From: Actinophytocola xinjiangensis
GTDB taxonomy: Bacteria; Actinomycetota; Actinomycetes; Mycobacteriales; Pseudonocardiaceae
Length of the DNA stretch: 64,000 nt
NCBI RefSeq assembly: GCF_001921215.1
Contig: NZ_MSIF01000005.1
Coordinates: forward strand, 62,001-126,000
Reading direction: 5' to 3'
Shown: one piece after another, positions 8,018 through 17,789 of the stretch
How the letters are laid out: every line of letters begins with the position of its first letter
How positions within the stretch are numbered: position 1 is the first letter of the stretch
The notes under the pieces: generated by a model
Database searches by the model: none
What the model was told of the DNA's origin: nothing
What the model saw: the letters and a program-made list of their open reading frames with translations, nothing else
Translations under genes and position numbers: made by a program

Positions 8018-9457
8018 ATGACCGAGCCGTGGCAGCCGAGCGGCCCGCTGCCCCCACCACGGTCGCGCCCCCTGCCGCCGCGTCCCCTCACCGTGCGCCC
8101 CGGCGCCCACGCCGGCCCCCGCCCGCCGTTCGGCCCGACACCGCCGGCACCGGCCCCGGATTTCGGCCCGACACCAGGCCATCCACCCGCACCGCCGGGC
8201 CCGGCCTTCGGCCCAACCCCACCGCCAACCCCACCGCCAGGCCCAACCCCGCAGCCGGGCCCGGCCTTCGGCCCAGCGGGGCCGCCTGGCCAACCCCCAC
8301 CGCCAGGGTCGGCCCCCTGGCCGCCTGGTCCAGGCCACACGGGTCAGGCCCCCTGGCCAACCCACCACGGACCAGGCCAGGGCCAACGCTGGTTACCCAC
8401 TGCCCCCTCGCCCTGGCCGCAAACGTTTACGCCGACCGCCCCACCCTGGCTCGACTACCCGGGCCACGTCCCGCGCCCACGCCCGAAGTCCAACTCCGGC
8501 CCCCTGCTCGCCACCATCCTGGTCGGCGTCCTGCTGGTCACGGTCGGTCTCGTCGGGTTCCTCTCGGTCAGTGACCGGCGCGCCCCGGTGGCCGACGTGG
8601 GCTACGAACCGCCGGAGACCACCGCCGGCCCGCCGAGCAGCGCCGCCACCACGACAACCACGACCACCACCACGACAACCACGACCACCACCGCCGAGCG
8701 GACCGAACAGACCCAGCCCCCCACCCGAACCGACGGCCCGGTCCTCGCCCTCGGCGACAACCCCCTGTTCCTCGGCGAGAACGGCGCCCCGCGGGTCAGC
8801 TGCGACCTCCCGGCCTGGGACACCTCCCCCGACGGCGCCGCCCGGTTCTTCACCGCCGCCCTGCCGTGCCTGGACGCCGCCTGGGCCCCGGTCATGGACC
8901 GCGCCGGGCTGCCGTTCTTCCCGCCGGGACTCCAGTTCCCGGCCGGCACCGACTGGTCGAGCCCGTGTGGCTCGGTGGCCGGCGGCGCGGGCACGGTCGC
9001 CGCCTTCTACTGCGGCGAGAACAACACCCTCTACATGCCCTTCGCCGGGTTGCAGACCGACATGTACGGCCCGCACCCCGGCGTGTACCTCGCGGTCCTG
9101 TCCCACGAGTACGGCCACCACGTGCAGTCCATGAGCGGCGTGCTCGACGCCTACGCCAGGGCCCGCTACGACGCCGGGGTCGACAGCGAGGCCGGGCTGG
9201 AACTGTCGCGCCGGCTCGAACTCCAGGCGCAGTGCTTCTCCGGCATGTTCTTCGCCGCCGCCTACCCCCGGGGCTCGGTCGACGACGTCGTTCTCGGCGA
9301 GGCGCGGGGCTCCCAGGACCGGGGCGACCACAACCCGAACGCCCCGCGCGACCACGGCACCGACGCGCACACCTCGGCCTGGTGGGAGCAGGGCGCGCAG
9401 AAGAACCGCACCTATCAGTGCAACACCTGGCTCTCGCCGCCGGACGACGTCGGCTGA
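8018..9457 (+). CDS. Membrane-anchored neutral zinc metallopeptidase (YpfJ family)
   Basis: A 479-residue protein: a very proline-rich cytoplasmic N-terminus (about 150 residues), one membrane helix (LLATILVGVLLVTVGLVGFL), a run of 15 threonines, then the extracellular peptidase domain. The zinc motif is HEYGHH in AVLSHEYGHHVQSMSG, followed by ELQAQCFSGMFFAA, which carries the third-ligand region of the putative neutral zinc metallopeptidase family. The ATG at 8018 is used; an in-frame ATG at 7973 would add 15 unlikely residues and abut the divergent start. The cysteines in the outer domain may form disulphides. Substrate unknown. Confidence 0.88.
   Translation: MTEPWQPSGPLPPPRSRPLPPRPLTVRPGAHAGPRPPFGPTPPAPAPDFGPTPGHPPAPPGPAFGPTPPPTPPPGPTPQPGPAFGPAGPPGQPPPPGSAPWPPGPGHTGQAPWPTHHGPGQGQRWLPTAPSPWPQTFTPTAPPWLDYPGHVPRPRPKSNSGPLLATILVGVLLVTVGLVGFLSVSDRRAPVADVGYEPPETTAGPPSSAATTTTTTTTTTTTTTTAERTEQTQPPTRTDGPVLALGDNPLFLGENGAPRVSCDLPAWDTSPDGAARFFTAALPCLDAAWAPVMDRAGLPFFPPGLQFPAGTDWSSPCGSVAGGAGTVAAFYCGENNTLYMPFAGLQTDMYGPHPGVYLAVLSHEYGHHVQSMSGVLDAYARARYDAGVDSEAGLELSRRLELQAQCFSGMFFAAAYPRGSVDDVVLGEARGSQDRGDHNPNAPRDHGTDAHTSAWWEQGAQKNRTYQCNTWLSPPDDVG
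8648..8692 (+). repeat. 21-bp in-frame tandem repeat encoding a poly-threonine linker
   Basis: The unit ACC ACG ACA ACC ACG ACC ACC occurs twice without mismatch (8648-8668 and 8669-8689) and is followed by one more ACC. It encodes 15 threonines between the membrane helix and the peptidase domain. Such a stretch is probably an extended, possibly O-mannosylated, wall-spanning linker. Confidence 0.9.
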
Positions 9458-9891
9458 CGCCACCACCAGCGCGCGATCATCCCGCCGGCCACCGCGGCGC
9501 CGAACAGCAGCACCACGCCCGGCACTCCGCCGGAACCCCCGCTGTCGACGGCGTTGTGCGCGGCCTGCACGGTCAGGTCATCTCCTGTCGCCCCGTCGGG
9601 GACATTGATCTCGACCTGTTCACCCTCTGTGTGTCCGCAGCCGTCGAAGCGGGCTTCCCGGTCGCGGCCGTCCTGGGTGAAGGTGACGCGTTCGCCGCCG
9701 GAATCCGTGCAGGGCGCGGCGGCCGAGACGGTCGCCCTGACCCGGTTCACGGTCTCCTCCTCGGCGGTGAAACCCGTTAACCCCAACAGGTTCGCCAGGA
9801 GAGTGACCAGTGCCGCGAACACCGCGACCGCGGCGAGGAGCATCGCCGGCCGCACCTGTCCCGGTGTTGCCGGCACCCCGGGAATGCGCAC
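9415..9891 (-). CDS. Hypothetical membrane protein with two helices
   Basis: A 158-residue protein of unknown function. One hydrophobic helix lies near the N-terminus (AMLLAAVAVFAALVTLLANLLGL) and a second near the C-terminus (GVPGVVLLFGAAVAGGMIARWWW). The roughly 80 residues between them contain two cysteines (PCTDSGG and DGCGHTEG) and probably form an extracytoplasmic domain with a disulphide. The gene is convergent with the metallopeptidase and their 3' ends overlap by 43 bases. Related short proteins occur in other actinobacteria, but I cannot name a family. Confidence 0.65.
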   Translation of the reverse strand: MRIPGVPATPGQVRPAMLLAAVAVFAALVTLLANLLGLTGFTAEEETVNRVRATVSAAAPCTDSGGERVTFTQDGRDREARFDGCGHTEGEQVEINVPDGATGDDLTVQAAHNAVDSGGSGGVPGVVLLFGAAVAGGMIARWWWRQPTSSGGESQVLH

Positions 9892-9923
9892 CGGGAAATG
9901 GTCGCACCGAAAGCGACCGAAGC

Positions 9924-11033
9924 TCAGTCGGGGTCACTCGCCGGGGTGATCTTCTTGACGTAGAGGAGTCGGTCGCCGGCTTCCATGGCGTCCATGTCCG
10001 GGTGGTCGACGCGGTGCAGCTTCCCGCCGCGCACCACGCCGAGCACGATGTCGGGCAGGTGCCGGGGCGAGCCGCCGATCTCGGACCCCTCGACGTCGCG
10101 TTCGGCGATCGCGAGACCCGACTCGGGGGTGATCAGGTCCTCCACCATGTCCACGACCGTCGGCGTGTGCGTGGCCATGCCCAGCAGCCGCCCGGCCGTC
10201 TCACTGGAGACCACCACCGAGTCGGCACCGGACTGGCGCAGCAGGTGCACGTTCTCCGCCTCACGCACCGCCGACACGATCCTGGCCTTGGGCGCCAACT
10301 CGCGGGCGGTCAGGGTGACCAGCACGGCCGAGTCGTCCCGGTTGGCGGCCACGACCACCGCGCGCGCCCGGGGCACCCCGGCCACCCGCAGCACGTCCGA
10401 GCGGGTGCCGGAGCCGTGCACGGTCACCAGCCCGAGCGCCGAGGCCACCTCCAGCATCGCCTGGTCGGTGTCCACCACGACGATCCGCTCGGGCTCGACG
10501 CCGTCGCCGAGCACCGACCTGACCGCCGACCGCCCCTTGGTGCCGTAGCCGACGACCACCACGTGATCGCGCACCTTCGTCCTCCATCGTTGCAGCTTGA
10601 ACGTCTGGCGGGAGCGCTCGGTGAGCACCGCCAGGGTGGTGCCGACCAGCACGATCAGGAACATCACCCGCAGTGGCGTGATCACCAGGATGTTGACCAG
10701 CCTGGCGGTGTCGCTCACCGGGGTGATGTCACCGTAACCGGTGGTCGACAGGGACACCGTCGCGTAGTAGAAGGCGTCCAGCAGCGACAGGCCGTCGCCG
10801 TTGCCGTCGCGGTAGCCGTCGCGGTCCAGGTAGACCAGCAGCACGGCCACCAGCAGCGCGACGAACGCCCAGACCACCCGGCGCACGATCGAGGTCATCG
10901 GGCTGACCGAGCTCTCCGGCATGCGGATCACGCCGACCAGCGAGTGGTCGGGCCGGCCGGTCAGCGAGTCGGCACCCAGGCGCGCACCCAGCTTGCGCAC
11001 CAGCCGGCGCCCCCGCTCGTCAGGGCTCGTCAC
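9924..11033 (-). CDS. Voltage-independent potassium channel with RCK (TrkA-N) domain
   Basis: A 369-residue two-helix K+ channel. The first membrane helix is VWAFVALLVAVLLVYL, the pore contains the selectivity filter TTGYGD, and the second helix is LVNILVITPLRVMFLIVLVG. The cytoplasmic part is an RCK/TrkA-N domain with the dinucleotide loop VVVGYGTKGRSAV and a C-terminal TrkA-C-like segment. It should pass K+ under ligand control. Its position directly beside adnB matches M. tuberculosis Rv3200c. GTG start at 11033. Confidence 0.93.
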   Translation of the reverse strand: MTSPDERGRRLVRKLGARLGADSLTGRPDHSLVGVIRMPESSVSPMTSIVRRVVWAFVALLVAVLLVYLDRDGYRDGNGDGLSLLDAFYYATVSLSTTGYGDITPVSDTARLVNILVITPLRVMFLIVLVGTTLAVLTERSRQTFKLQRWRTKVRDHVVVVGYGTKGRSAVRSVLGDGVEPERIVVVDTDQAMLEVASALGLVTVHGSGTRSDVLRVAGVPRARAVVVAANRDDSAVLVTLTARELAPKARIVSAVREAENVHLLRQSGADSVVVSSETAGRLLGMATHTPTVVDMVEDLITPESGLAIAERDVEGSEIGGSPRHLPDIVLGVVRGGKLHRVDHPDMDAMEAGDRLLYVKKITPASDPD

Positions 11034-11070
11034 GGGCGGAGCGTAACCACGCGAGCGCCGGTGCGCGGCC

Positions 11071-14000
11071 TCAGGGTGCCGGGACGGTCGCCAGCAGGTC
11101 GCGGAGGCCCTCGCCGGTCAGCAGGTCCGCCGGGCGCAGGGTGTGGTCGAGGCGGACGTAGTGGAACGCGGCGCGCACGTCGTCGACGTCGGTGCCGCTC
11201 ATCGCGGCCCACGCCAGCCGGTAGGCGGCCAGCTGCACGGTCAGCGCCGGCAGGTCATCGTCGTCGGGCAGGGCGCCGGTCTTCCAGTCGACGACCGTCC
11301 AGCCGCCGCCGGGGTCGGCGAACACGGCGTCCATCCGGCCGCGCAACGCGATCCCGGCGACGTCGCAGGTGAACGAGACCTCGACCTCGTGCGGCACCCG
11401 GTCGGCCCAGGCGCTGGCGAGGAAGGACTCCTTGAGGCCGTCGAGGTCGGTGTCCGGGGCGGCGTCGGCGTCGGCGGAGCCGGGCAGTTCGTCGAGGTCG
11501 AGCAGGGCGCGGGCGCCGAAGCGTTGTTCCAGCCAGGCGTGGAAGGCGGTGCCCCGGCGGGCGGTCGGGTTGGGCGGGAAGGGCAGCGGGCGGCGCAGCC
11601 GGCGGGCCAGCGCGTCGGGGTCGCGGGCGAGTTCGACGAGCTGCACGACCGACAGCGACGCGGGCAGCGCGACCTGTTCGCGGCCGCGCGCGGCCTGGGC
11701 GCGTTCGGCGAGCAGGACGTCGGCGTCGGCCTCCCAGCCCTCCGGGTCCTCCTCCAGCATCGACAGCTGGGTGACCCCGGCGCGCAGCGCGGCGAGTTCG
11801 GCGCGGACCAGGACGGCGCCGGCGCGGACGTCGTCGCGGCCCAGGGCGAGCGGGTCGGACGGCCAGGTGGCGGCGCGGTCGGCGCCCACCAGCGGGTTCT
11901 CCTCGTCCTGCGCCGGCGGCGGGGCGAGCTGGTCGACCGAGGCCACCTGTTCGTCCATTGTGGACACAAGGTCGGCGACCTCGGTGAAGAAGTCCGACGG
12001 GCCCTTGGGTTTCGAGCCGGTGCGCCCCCACCAGTGCGCCGACACCAGCAGCGTGCGCTCGGCCCGGGTGAGCGCGACGTAACACAGCCGGCGCTCCTCG
12101 ACCAGGTCCCGCTCGGCGAAGGCCTCCGCGTGCCGGGTCAGCTCCAGCTCGACCTCCTTGCGGTTGGCCGCGCCCTCCAGGTTCAGCGTCGGCAGGTCGG
12201 CGACGTCGCCCCGCAGCGCGGCCGGCAGCTGGGTCACCGCGCGCAGCCACGACGAGGTCCGCTTGCGGCTGGGGAACACGTCGGTCACCAGGTGCGGCAC
12301 CGCCACGACCTGCCATTCCAGCCCCTTGGCCGAGTGCACGGTGAGGATCTGCACCCGGTCCTGCGCGACCTCAACCTCGCCCGGCTCCAGCCCGTCCTCG
12401 GCGGCCTCGGCGGCGGCCAGGTAGTCCAGCAGCGCCGACAGGCTCGCCGCCGGGCTGGTCTGGGCGTAGTCGGACACGACGTCGGCGAACTTGTTCAGGT
12501 GCGCCCGCCCGGCGCCACCCGGCCGCGCCTTGGCCTCCACGTCGAGCAGCATCACCCGCTCCACCTCGGCCACCAGCTCGGGCAGCGGCTGGTCGAGCCG
12601 GCGGCGCAACGCGCGCAGCTCGGCACCCAGCGCGCTGATCCGCCGGTGCCCCTCCGGCGAGTACCGGTCGGCCTCGCCCGGGTCGTCGATCGCGTCGACC
12701 AGCCCCGCCTGCTCGGCGCCCTCACCCGGCACGGTGTCCACCAGCGCGCCGGCCCCGTCGCCGGTCCGGAACGCCTGCCCCAGCTCGGCGGCGCGGCGCC
12801 ACAACGCCGCCAGGTCCGCCGCGCCCAGCCGCCAACGCGCCCCGGTCACCACCCGCGCGGCGGCCGTCCCGGCCAGCGGGTCGATCAACACCCGCAGCGC
12901 CGAGACCAGGTCCCGCACCTCCGGCTCGTCCAACAGCCCGCCGATGCCCACGACCTCCACCGGCAGCCCACGCACCCGCAACGCGGCGGCCAGATCGGTC
13001 ATGTCGGCGCGGCGGCGCACCAGCACCGCGGCCGTCGGCGGCCGGCCGGTCTCGGCGACCGCCTCCCGCCACCGCAGCGCGATCTGGTCGGCGACCCACT
13101 CGGTCTCCACCTCGGCGTCGGGCAGCAACGCGCACCGCACGTCGGCCGGCCCGGCGTGCTCGGGCGCCCGCAGCTCGTCGACCTCGATCCCGGCGGCCCG
13201 CAGCGGCGCGGAGATCGCGTTGGCCAACGCCAACACCTCGGGCGGATTGCGGAAGCTGGTGAGCAGCCCGTACCGGGTCGCCGGCCGTCGGTCAGGCCCC
13301 CGGGGGAAGTCGGTGGCGAACCGGGGCAGGTTGGCCGCGCTGGCGCCGCGCCAGCCGTAGATGGCCTGCACCGGGTCACCGACCGAGGTCACCGGCACCG
13401 GGTCGCCGTCGCCGCCGAACAGCGAACGCAGCAGGATCCGCTGGGCGTGGCCGGTGTCCTGGTACTCGTCGAGCAGCGCGGCGCCCCAGCGTTCCCGCTC
13501 GCCGCGCACAACCTCCGGATAGCCGGCCGCCAACCGCGCCGCCAGGGCCATCTGCTCGGCGAAGTCCAGCGCGCCGGCCCGCCGCTTCTGCTCGGCGTAG
13601 GCCGCGACCAACGGCCGCAACGCCAACCGGAACCGTTGCGTGGCAACAACCTCACGCAGATCCTGGGACAGCTCGGCGCGCTGACGCGGCCCGCGCGGCG
13701 CGTCCTCGATGGCCGCGCAGACCCGCTCGGTGTAGTCGGCCAACGCGTCCTCGTCGACCAGGTGCTCGGCCAGTTCGCCGGCCAGCTCCAGCAGGTAGCG
13801 GGTGACCGTCACCGGCACCCGGTCGGTGTCCAGGTCCCGGGTCCAGGTGGACACCACCCGGTGCGCGAGCTGCCAACAGGCGGTCTCGGTCAGCAGCCGC
13901 GCGCCGGGCTCGACCGGCAACCGCAGCCCGTGCTCGGCGACCAGCCGCCCGGCGTAGGCGTGATAGGTGAGCACCGTCGGCTCCCCCGCGTGCAGATCGG

Positions 14001-14328
14001 CCAGCCGGACCCCGGTCGGGTCCAGCCGCGCCAACAACCCCGAGCCGGCCAGGCGCCGCAGCCGGGCCCGCACCCGGTCGGCCAACTGCCGGGCCGCCTT
14101 ACGGGTGAACGTCAACCCCAGGACGCGGTCCGGCGTGACGATCCCGTTGGCCACCAGCCACACGACCCGCGCGGCCATCGTCTCCGTCTTCCCCGCGCCC
14201 GCCCCCGCCACCACCAACGCCGGCTCGACCGGCGCGGCGATCACCGCCACCTGCTCGTCGGTCGGCGCCGGCAAACCCAACTCGGCCGCCAACAACCGGG
14301 GACTGATCGACTCAGGCATACGGATCAC
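11071..14328 (-). CDS. adnB: AdnB subunit of the AdnAB helicase-nuclease
   Basis: A 1085-residue superfamily 1 (UvrD-like) motor with a C-terminal RecB-like nuclease. Walker A is AGAGAGKTETM near residue 42, motif II is LLDEYQDTGHAQ, and the QAIYGWRGA and TVHSAKGLEW motifs follow. The nuclease domain has VVDWKTG (the DxK site). In mycobacteria AdnAB resects double-strand breaks and AdnB is the lead motor. The gene lies downstream of adnA with a small coupled ORF between them. The start is GTG 14328, with an equally possible ATG three codons later at 14319. It has no C-terminal cysteine cluster, unlike AdnA. Confidence 0.95.
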   Translation of the reverse strand: MIRMPESISPRLLAAELGLPAPTDEQVAVIAAPVEPALVVAGAGAGKTETMAARVVWLVANGIVTPDRVLGLTFTRKAARQLADRVRARLRRLAGSGLLARLDPTGVRLADLHAGEPTVLTYHAYAGRLVAEHGLRLPVEPGARLLTETACWQLAHRVVSTWTRDLDTDRVPVTVTRYLLELAGELAEHLVDEDALADYTERVCAAIEDAPRGPRQRAELSQDLREVVATQRFRLALRPLVAAYAEQKRRAGALDFAEQMALAARLAAGYPEVVRGERERWGAALLDEYQDTGHAQRILLRSLFGGDGDPVPVTSVGDPVQAIYGWRGASAANLPRFATDFPRGPDRRPATRYGLLTSFRNPPEVLALANAISAPLRAAGIEVDELRAPEHAGPADVRCALLPDAEVETEWVADQIALRWREAVAETGRPPTAAVLVRRRADMTDLAAALRVRGLPVEVVGIGGLLDEPEVRDLVSALRVLIDPLAGTAAARVVTGARWRLGAADLAALWRRAAELGQAFRTGDGAGALVDTVPGEGAEQAGLVDAIDDPGEADRYSPEGHRRISALGAELRALRRRLDQPLPELVAEVERVMLLDVEAKARPGGAGRAHLNKFADVVSDYAQTSPAASLSALLDYLAAAEAAEDGLEPGEVEVAQDRVQILTVHSAKGLEWQVVAVPHLVTDVFPSRKRTSSWLRAVTQLPAALRGDVADLPTLNLEGAANRKEVELELTRHAEAFAERDLVEERRLCYVALTRAERTLLVSAHWWGRTGSKPKGPSDFFTEVADLVSTMDEQVASVDQLAPPPAQDEENPLVGADRAATWPSDPLALGRDDVRAGAVLVRAELAALRAGVTQLSMLEEDPEGWEADADVLLAERAQAARGREQVALPASLSVVQLVELARDPDALARRLRRPLPFPPNPTARRGTAFHAWLEQRFGARALLDLDELPGSADADAAPDTDLDGLKESFLASAWADRVPHEVEVSFTCDVAGIALRGRMDAVFADPGGGWTVVDWKTGALPDDDDLPALTVQLAAYRLAWAAMSGTDVDDVRAAFHYVRLDHTLRPADLLTGEGLRDLLATVPAP

Positions 14329-14545
14329 CGGCCACGGGAAACCGGCGATTCACCTCCTCGCGGACCTCGCCCGCCGCGTCCCGCAACCGCTGCGCCGGCC
14401 GGTAGCGGCGCCCACGCTTCTCGCCCTCCGGGTCGCGCCAGCCCACCCAGGGACGGGCGTCGCGCGTCGGGCTCCACCCACCAACGCCGACCTCGTCGAG
14501 TACCCGGCGGTCGCGGTCGTCCAGGGCGGAGCAGGTGTGGATCAC
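14312..14545 (-). CDS. Small hypothetical protein encoded between adnA and adnB
   Basis: A 77-residue ORF whose GTG start overlaps the adnA stop as GTGA and whose 3' end overlaps the adnB start. It begins VIHTCSALDDRDRR and contains the tryptophan/proline stretch RPWVGWRDPEGEKRGRR, ending FPVAGDPYA. Third codon positions are almost all G or C, as in its neighbours, and the tight overlaps on both sides argue that it is translated. I recognise no family. It is highly charged and has no membrane segment. By position it may be an accessory or chaperone-like peptide of AdnAB, but this is only inferred. Confidence 0.6.
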   Translation of the reverse strand: MIHTCSALDDRDRRVLDEVGVGGWSPTRDARPWVGWRDPEGEKRGRRYRPAQRLRDAAGEVREEVNRRFPVAGDPYA

Positions 14546-17500
14546 TCGGTCACCTGGCGGCCGCTGGGGTTGATGGGGCAGCTGAAGCGGACGGGGCAGC
14601 GGGGGCAGTCGGGGTTCTGGCGGGCGACGTAGTCGGGGCCGACGCTGGCGGCGGCGGCCTCGGCGACGACGCCGGTCCAGTGTTTGAGGCCGGTGTCGTC
14701 GAGGGGGTCCTGGCGGCGTTCGGTGGCGTGGGTCTTCTTGTTGGCCTTCGACACGTACAGCAGGCGGGCGCCGCCCGGGTCGCGGTCCAGGCCGAGGTCG
14801 ACGAACGCGCCGTAGGCGGCCGCGAGCTGGTAGACGGCCAGCTGGGGGTGTTCGCGGGCGTCGTCGGCGCTGACCGGGACCCGCGCCGTCTTCACGTCGA
14901 CGATCACGGGGCGGCCGTCGGGGTCGGACTCGAGGCGGTCGACCCGGCCCTTGAGGCGCACCGGGGGTTCGGTGGCTGGGACGTCGACGCCGAAGCCCTT
15001 CTCCACACCCACCTGGGTCAGGTCGGTGCGGGAGGCGCGCAGCCACCCCAGGAACGTGTCCATCATGGCGTGCAGGCGGGCCCGCTCCCGCCGCGAGAAC
15101 CACGGGGCGCCGGCGTCGACCGCGTCCCAGGCGCGGTCGAGCTCGGCCCGCAGGCGCACCTCGTCGGCGCCGTCGGCGGCGGCCTGGGCCAGGGCGTGCA
15201 CCAGCACGCCGGTGATCGACGCCAGCTCGGCCGGGTCGGAGCCGCCGTGGCGTTCGACCATCCAGCGCAGCGGGCACTTGGCCAGCACCTCGACCGTCGA
15301 CGGGGACACCACGACCCGCTCGCCCACCGGCATCACCGGGTCCAAGCTCGACAGCTCCGGCAGGCCGTACCAGGTGTCCGGGTCCGCGCCGGGCACACCG
15401 GCCTCGGCCAGGCGCGCCAGCTGACGGGCCGCCCGCCGCCGCCGGTCGGGCGCCGAGGTGCCGTCGCACACCGCGCGGCGCAGCTCGCCGACCAGGTCGG
15501 CCAGGACCAGCGCCCGGCGGGAACGATCGGGGCCGCCGGCCCGCGACGCCTCCTCGATGTCCCCACCGGCGAGTTCGGCCAGGAACCGGGACGGCTGCTC
15601 GTCCTCGCCGCGGATCGCCGAGAGCAGCAGGGTCTGGCGGGCGCGGCTCGCCGCCACCAGCAGCAGCCGGCGTTCCTCGGCCAGCAGCGGCGCCTTCTGC
15701 GACACCTCGCCCTCGTCGATGCCGGCGAGCAGGTCGGTCAGCCGCTCGACACCCAGCAGCGTGCCGCGCAGCCGCAGGTCCGGCCAGCTGCCCTCCTGCA
15801 CCCCCAACACCGCCACCACCGTCCACTCGCGACCGACGGCGGCGTGCGCGGTGAGCACCGACACCGCCTCGCCGCGCTGCGCCGACGGGGCCAGCGTGTC
15901 CCCCACGATCCGTTGCGCCGCAAGGAAATCCGCGAACCCGGTGACGCCGGCGCCGGGCAGCCGGTCGGCGTAGCGGGCGGCCGCGTGGAACAGCCCGACG
16001 ATCGCGTCGAGGTCGCGGTCGGCCTGCGCGCCGAGAGTCCCGCCGCGCTGGGACTGGGCGACCCACCGGCCCTCCAGCCCGCTCTGCTGCCACACCAGCC
16101 ACAGGATCTGCTCGATGCCGACGTTGTCGGCGATCGCCGCGCGGGCCGTCGCCAACAGCCCGGCGATCCGCCGCACGCTCGCCGCCTCCGCGTCCTCCAG
16201 CGCGGCGAGCGTGTCGTTGTCGTTGAGCACCTCGACCAGCAGCTCGTCGCTGGGCCGGTCCCGCCCGGCCGCCAGCTCCAGGCGCCGCAGACCCCGGCGC
16301 AACCGGCGCAGCGCCAACGGATCCGCCCCACCGAACTGGCAGGTCAACAACAGCTCGGCGCGCGCGGGATCGAGCAGCCGATGGTTCGCCGCCACCCGCA
16401 GCAGCTCCAGCAGCGGCCGCACCGCCGGCTGGCGGGCCAGCGGAAGCTCGTCGGCGTCGGTCGCCACCGGCACACCGGCGATCGACAGCGCGCGGTGCAG
16501 CACCGGGATCGCCAGGGTCGCCGAGCGCACCAGGATCGCCATCTCCGACCACGGCACACCGTCGACCAGATGCGCGCGGCGCAGCTGGTCGGCCGCCCAC
16601 GCGGCCTCCGCCGCGTCCGTGGCGTGCAGCCGGATCTCCACCCGCCCGTCTTCGGCCGGCGGCTCGTCCGGATCCAGCTGCGGACGCTGCGGCGCCACCC
16701 CCGGCAGCCGCGCCGCCAACCGGGCCACCGCCTGGTGCACGGCCGGCGCCTGCCGGTGCGGCGTGCGCAGCACGACCGTGCCGCCCTCGGGTCGGGTGTC
16801 GGCCAGCAGCCGGGGATCGGCGCCCCGGAAGGAGAAAACGGCCTGGTCGGGGTCCCCGGCGAGCACGAACTCCTTGGCCGCCAACCCCAGTCGCGCCAAC
16901 AGCCGGTACTGCAACGGGTCAAGGTGCTGGGCGTCGTCGACGAGCAGATAACGCACCCGGTCACGCTCGGCCGCCAACAGCCGCTCGTCGGTCTCGAACG
17001 CCAACAGCGCACTGGCCACCAGCTCGGCGGCGTCCAACGCCGGCGCCGACTCCTGCGCCAGCGCACTGTCCGCCGCCCCGGCCAGCAACGTCACCCGCTC
17101 GTACTGCCGCGCGAAGTACCCGGCCGCGACCCACTCCTCGCGCCGCGCCTGCCGCCCCACCCGAATCAGGTCCTCCGGCCCCAGCCCACGCTCGGCCGCC
17201 CGCAACATGAGGTCCCGCAGCTCCTCGGCGAACCCCGGCACCACCAGCGCCGGCCACAGCCGCTTCGGCCAGTGGCCCGCCCGGTCCTCCACGTCCCCGG
17301 CCAGCAGCTCCCGCACCACGGCGTCCTGCTCGGGCCCGGACAACAACCGGGGCCCCGGCGCATCCCGCTGCGCGGCGTGCAACCGCAACACCGCGAACGC
17401 GTACGAATGGACCGTGCGCACCAGCGGCTCACGGCTCGTGCGCATCCCATCACCTTCGGTCAACCGAGCCGTGATCGCCGCCCGAACCTCGACCGCCGCC

Positions 17501-17727
17501 CGCCGATTCGCGGTGATCACCAGCAGCTGTTCCGGATCGACCCCGCCCCGCAGGATCCGATCCGCCGCGACCTCGGTGAGCAACGTCGTCTTACCGGTGC
17601 CCGGACCACCCAGAACCCGCACGAACCCGTCCGCGCCGTCCAGCACGCGCTGGGCGGCCGTGTCCCACCGGGCAGGAGGCCGAGGTGGCGCCGGCCGGCG
17701 AACCAGCCGGGGAGCCTTGGTCACCAC
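14542..17727 (-). CDS. adnA: AdnA subunit of the AdnAB helicase-nuclease
   Basis: A 1061-residue UvrD-like motor plus nuclease. Walker A is LGGPGTGKTTLL near the N-terminus; motif II reads LLVDDAQHLDPLQ, that is DDAQ rather than the usual DExQ. LAGDPDQAVFSFRGA follows. The C-terminal nuclease has VIVDVKTARV (DxK) and cysteines in VLAKCPLRWM and NPDCPRCPVRFSC, the pattern of the AddB/AdnA-type iron-sulphur cluster. Known AdnA is the regulatory partner of AdnB in break resection. The start is placed at the tandem GTG GTG 17727/17724, which gives a length close to the mycobacterial protein. Divergent from a DNA-repair gene 62 bases away. Confidence 0.95.
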   Translation of the reverse strand: MVTKAPRLVRRPAPPRPPARWDTAAQRVLDGADGFVRVLGGPGTGKTTLLTEVAADRILRGGVDPEQLLVITANRRAAVEVRAAITARLTEGDGMRTSREPLVRTVHSYAFAVLRLHAAQRDAPGPRLLSGPEQDAVVRELLAGDVEDRAGHWPKRLWPALVVPGFAEELRDLMLRAAERGLGPEDLIRVGRQARREEWVAAGYFARQYERVTLLAGAADSALAQESAPALDAAELVASALLAFETDERLLAAERDRVRYLLVDDAQHLDPLQYRLLARLGLAAKEFVLAGDPDQAVFSFRGADPRLLADTRPEGGTVVLRTPHRQAPAVHQAVARLAARLPGVAPQRPQLDPDEPPAEDGRVEIRLHATDAAEAAWAADQLRRAHLVDGVPWSEMAILVRSATLAIPVLHRALSIAGVPVATDADELPLARQPAVRPLLELLRVAANHRLLDPARAELLLTCQFGGADPLALRRLRRGLRRLELAAGRDRPSDELLVEVLNDNDTLAALEDAEAASVRRIAGLLATARAAIADNVGIEQILWLVWQQSGLEGRWVAQSQRGGTLGAQADRDLDAIVGLFHAAARYADRLPGAGVTGFADFLAAQRIVGDTLAPSAQRGEAVSVLTAHAAVGREWTVVAVLGVQEGSWPDLRLRGTLLGVERLTDLLAGIDEGEVSQKAPLLAEERRLLLVAASRARQTLLLSAIRGEDEQPSRFLAELAGGDIEEASRAGGPDRSRRALVLADLVGELRRAVCDGTSAPDRRRRAARQLARLAEAGVPGADPDTWYGLPELSSLDPVMPVGERVVVSPSTVEVLAKCPLRWMVERHGGSDPAELASITGVLVHALAQAAADGADEVRLRAELDRAWDAVDAGAPWFSRRERARLHAMMDTFLGWLRASRTDLTQVGVEKGFGVDVPATEPPVRLKGRVDRLESDPDGRPVIVDVKTARVPVSADDAREHPQLAVYQLAAAYGAFVDLGLDRDPGGARLLYVSKANKKTHATERRQDPLDDTGLKHWTGVVAEAAAASVGPDYVARQNPDCPRCPVRFSCPINPSGRQVTE

Positions 17728-17789
17728 GCGGACGATGAAAACACGGCGGGGTGGACGCGGTCGCACCGGCACGCCGTCACAATGCGGAT

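Noticed and set aside
17728-17789. SOS box between adnA and the ATL gene
   Set aside because: No TCGAAC-n4-GTTCGA-type palindrome was found in the 62-base divergent gap.
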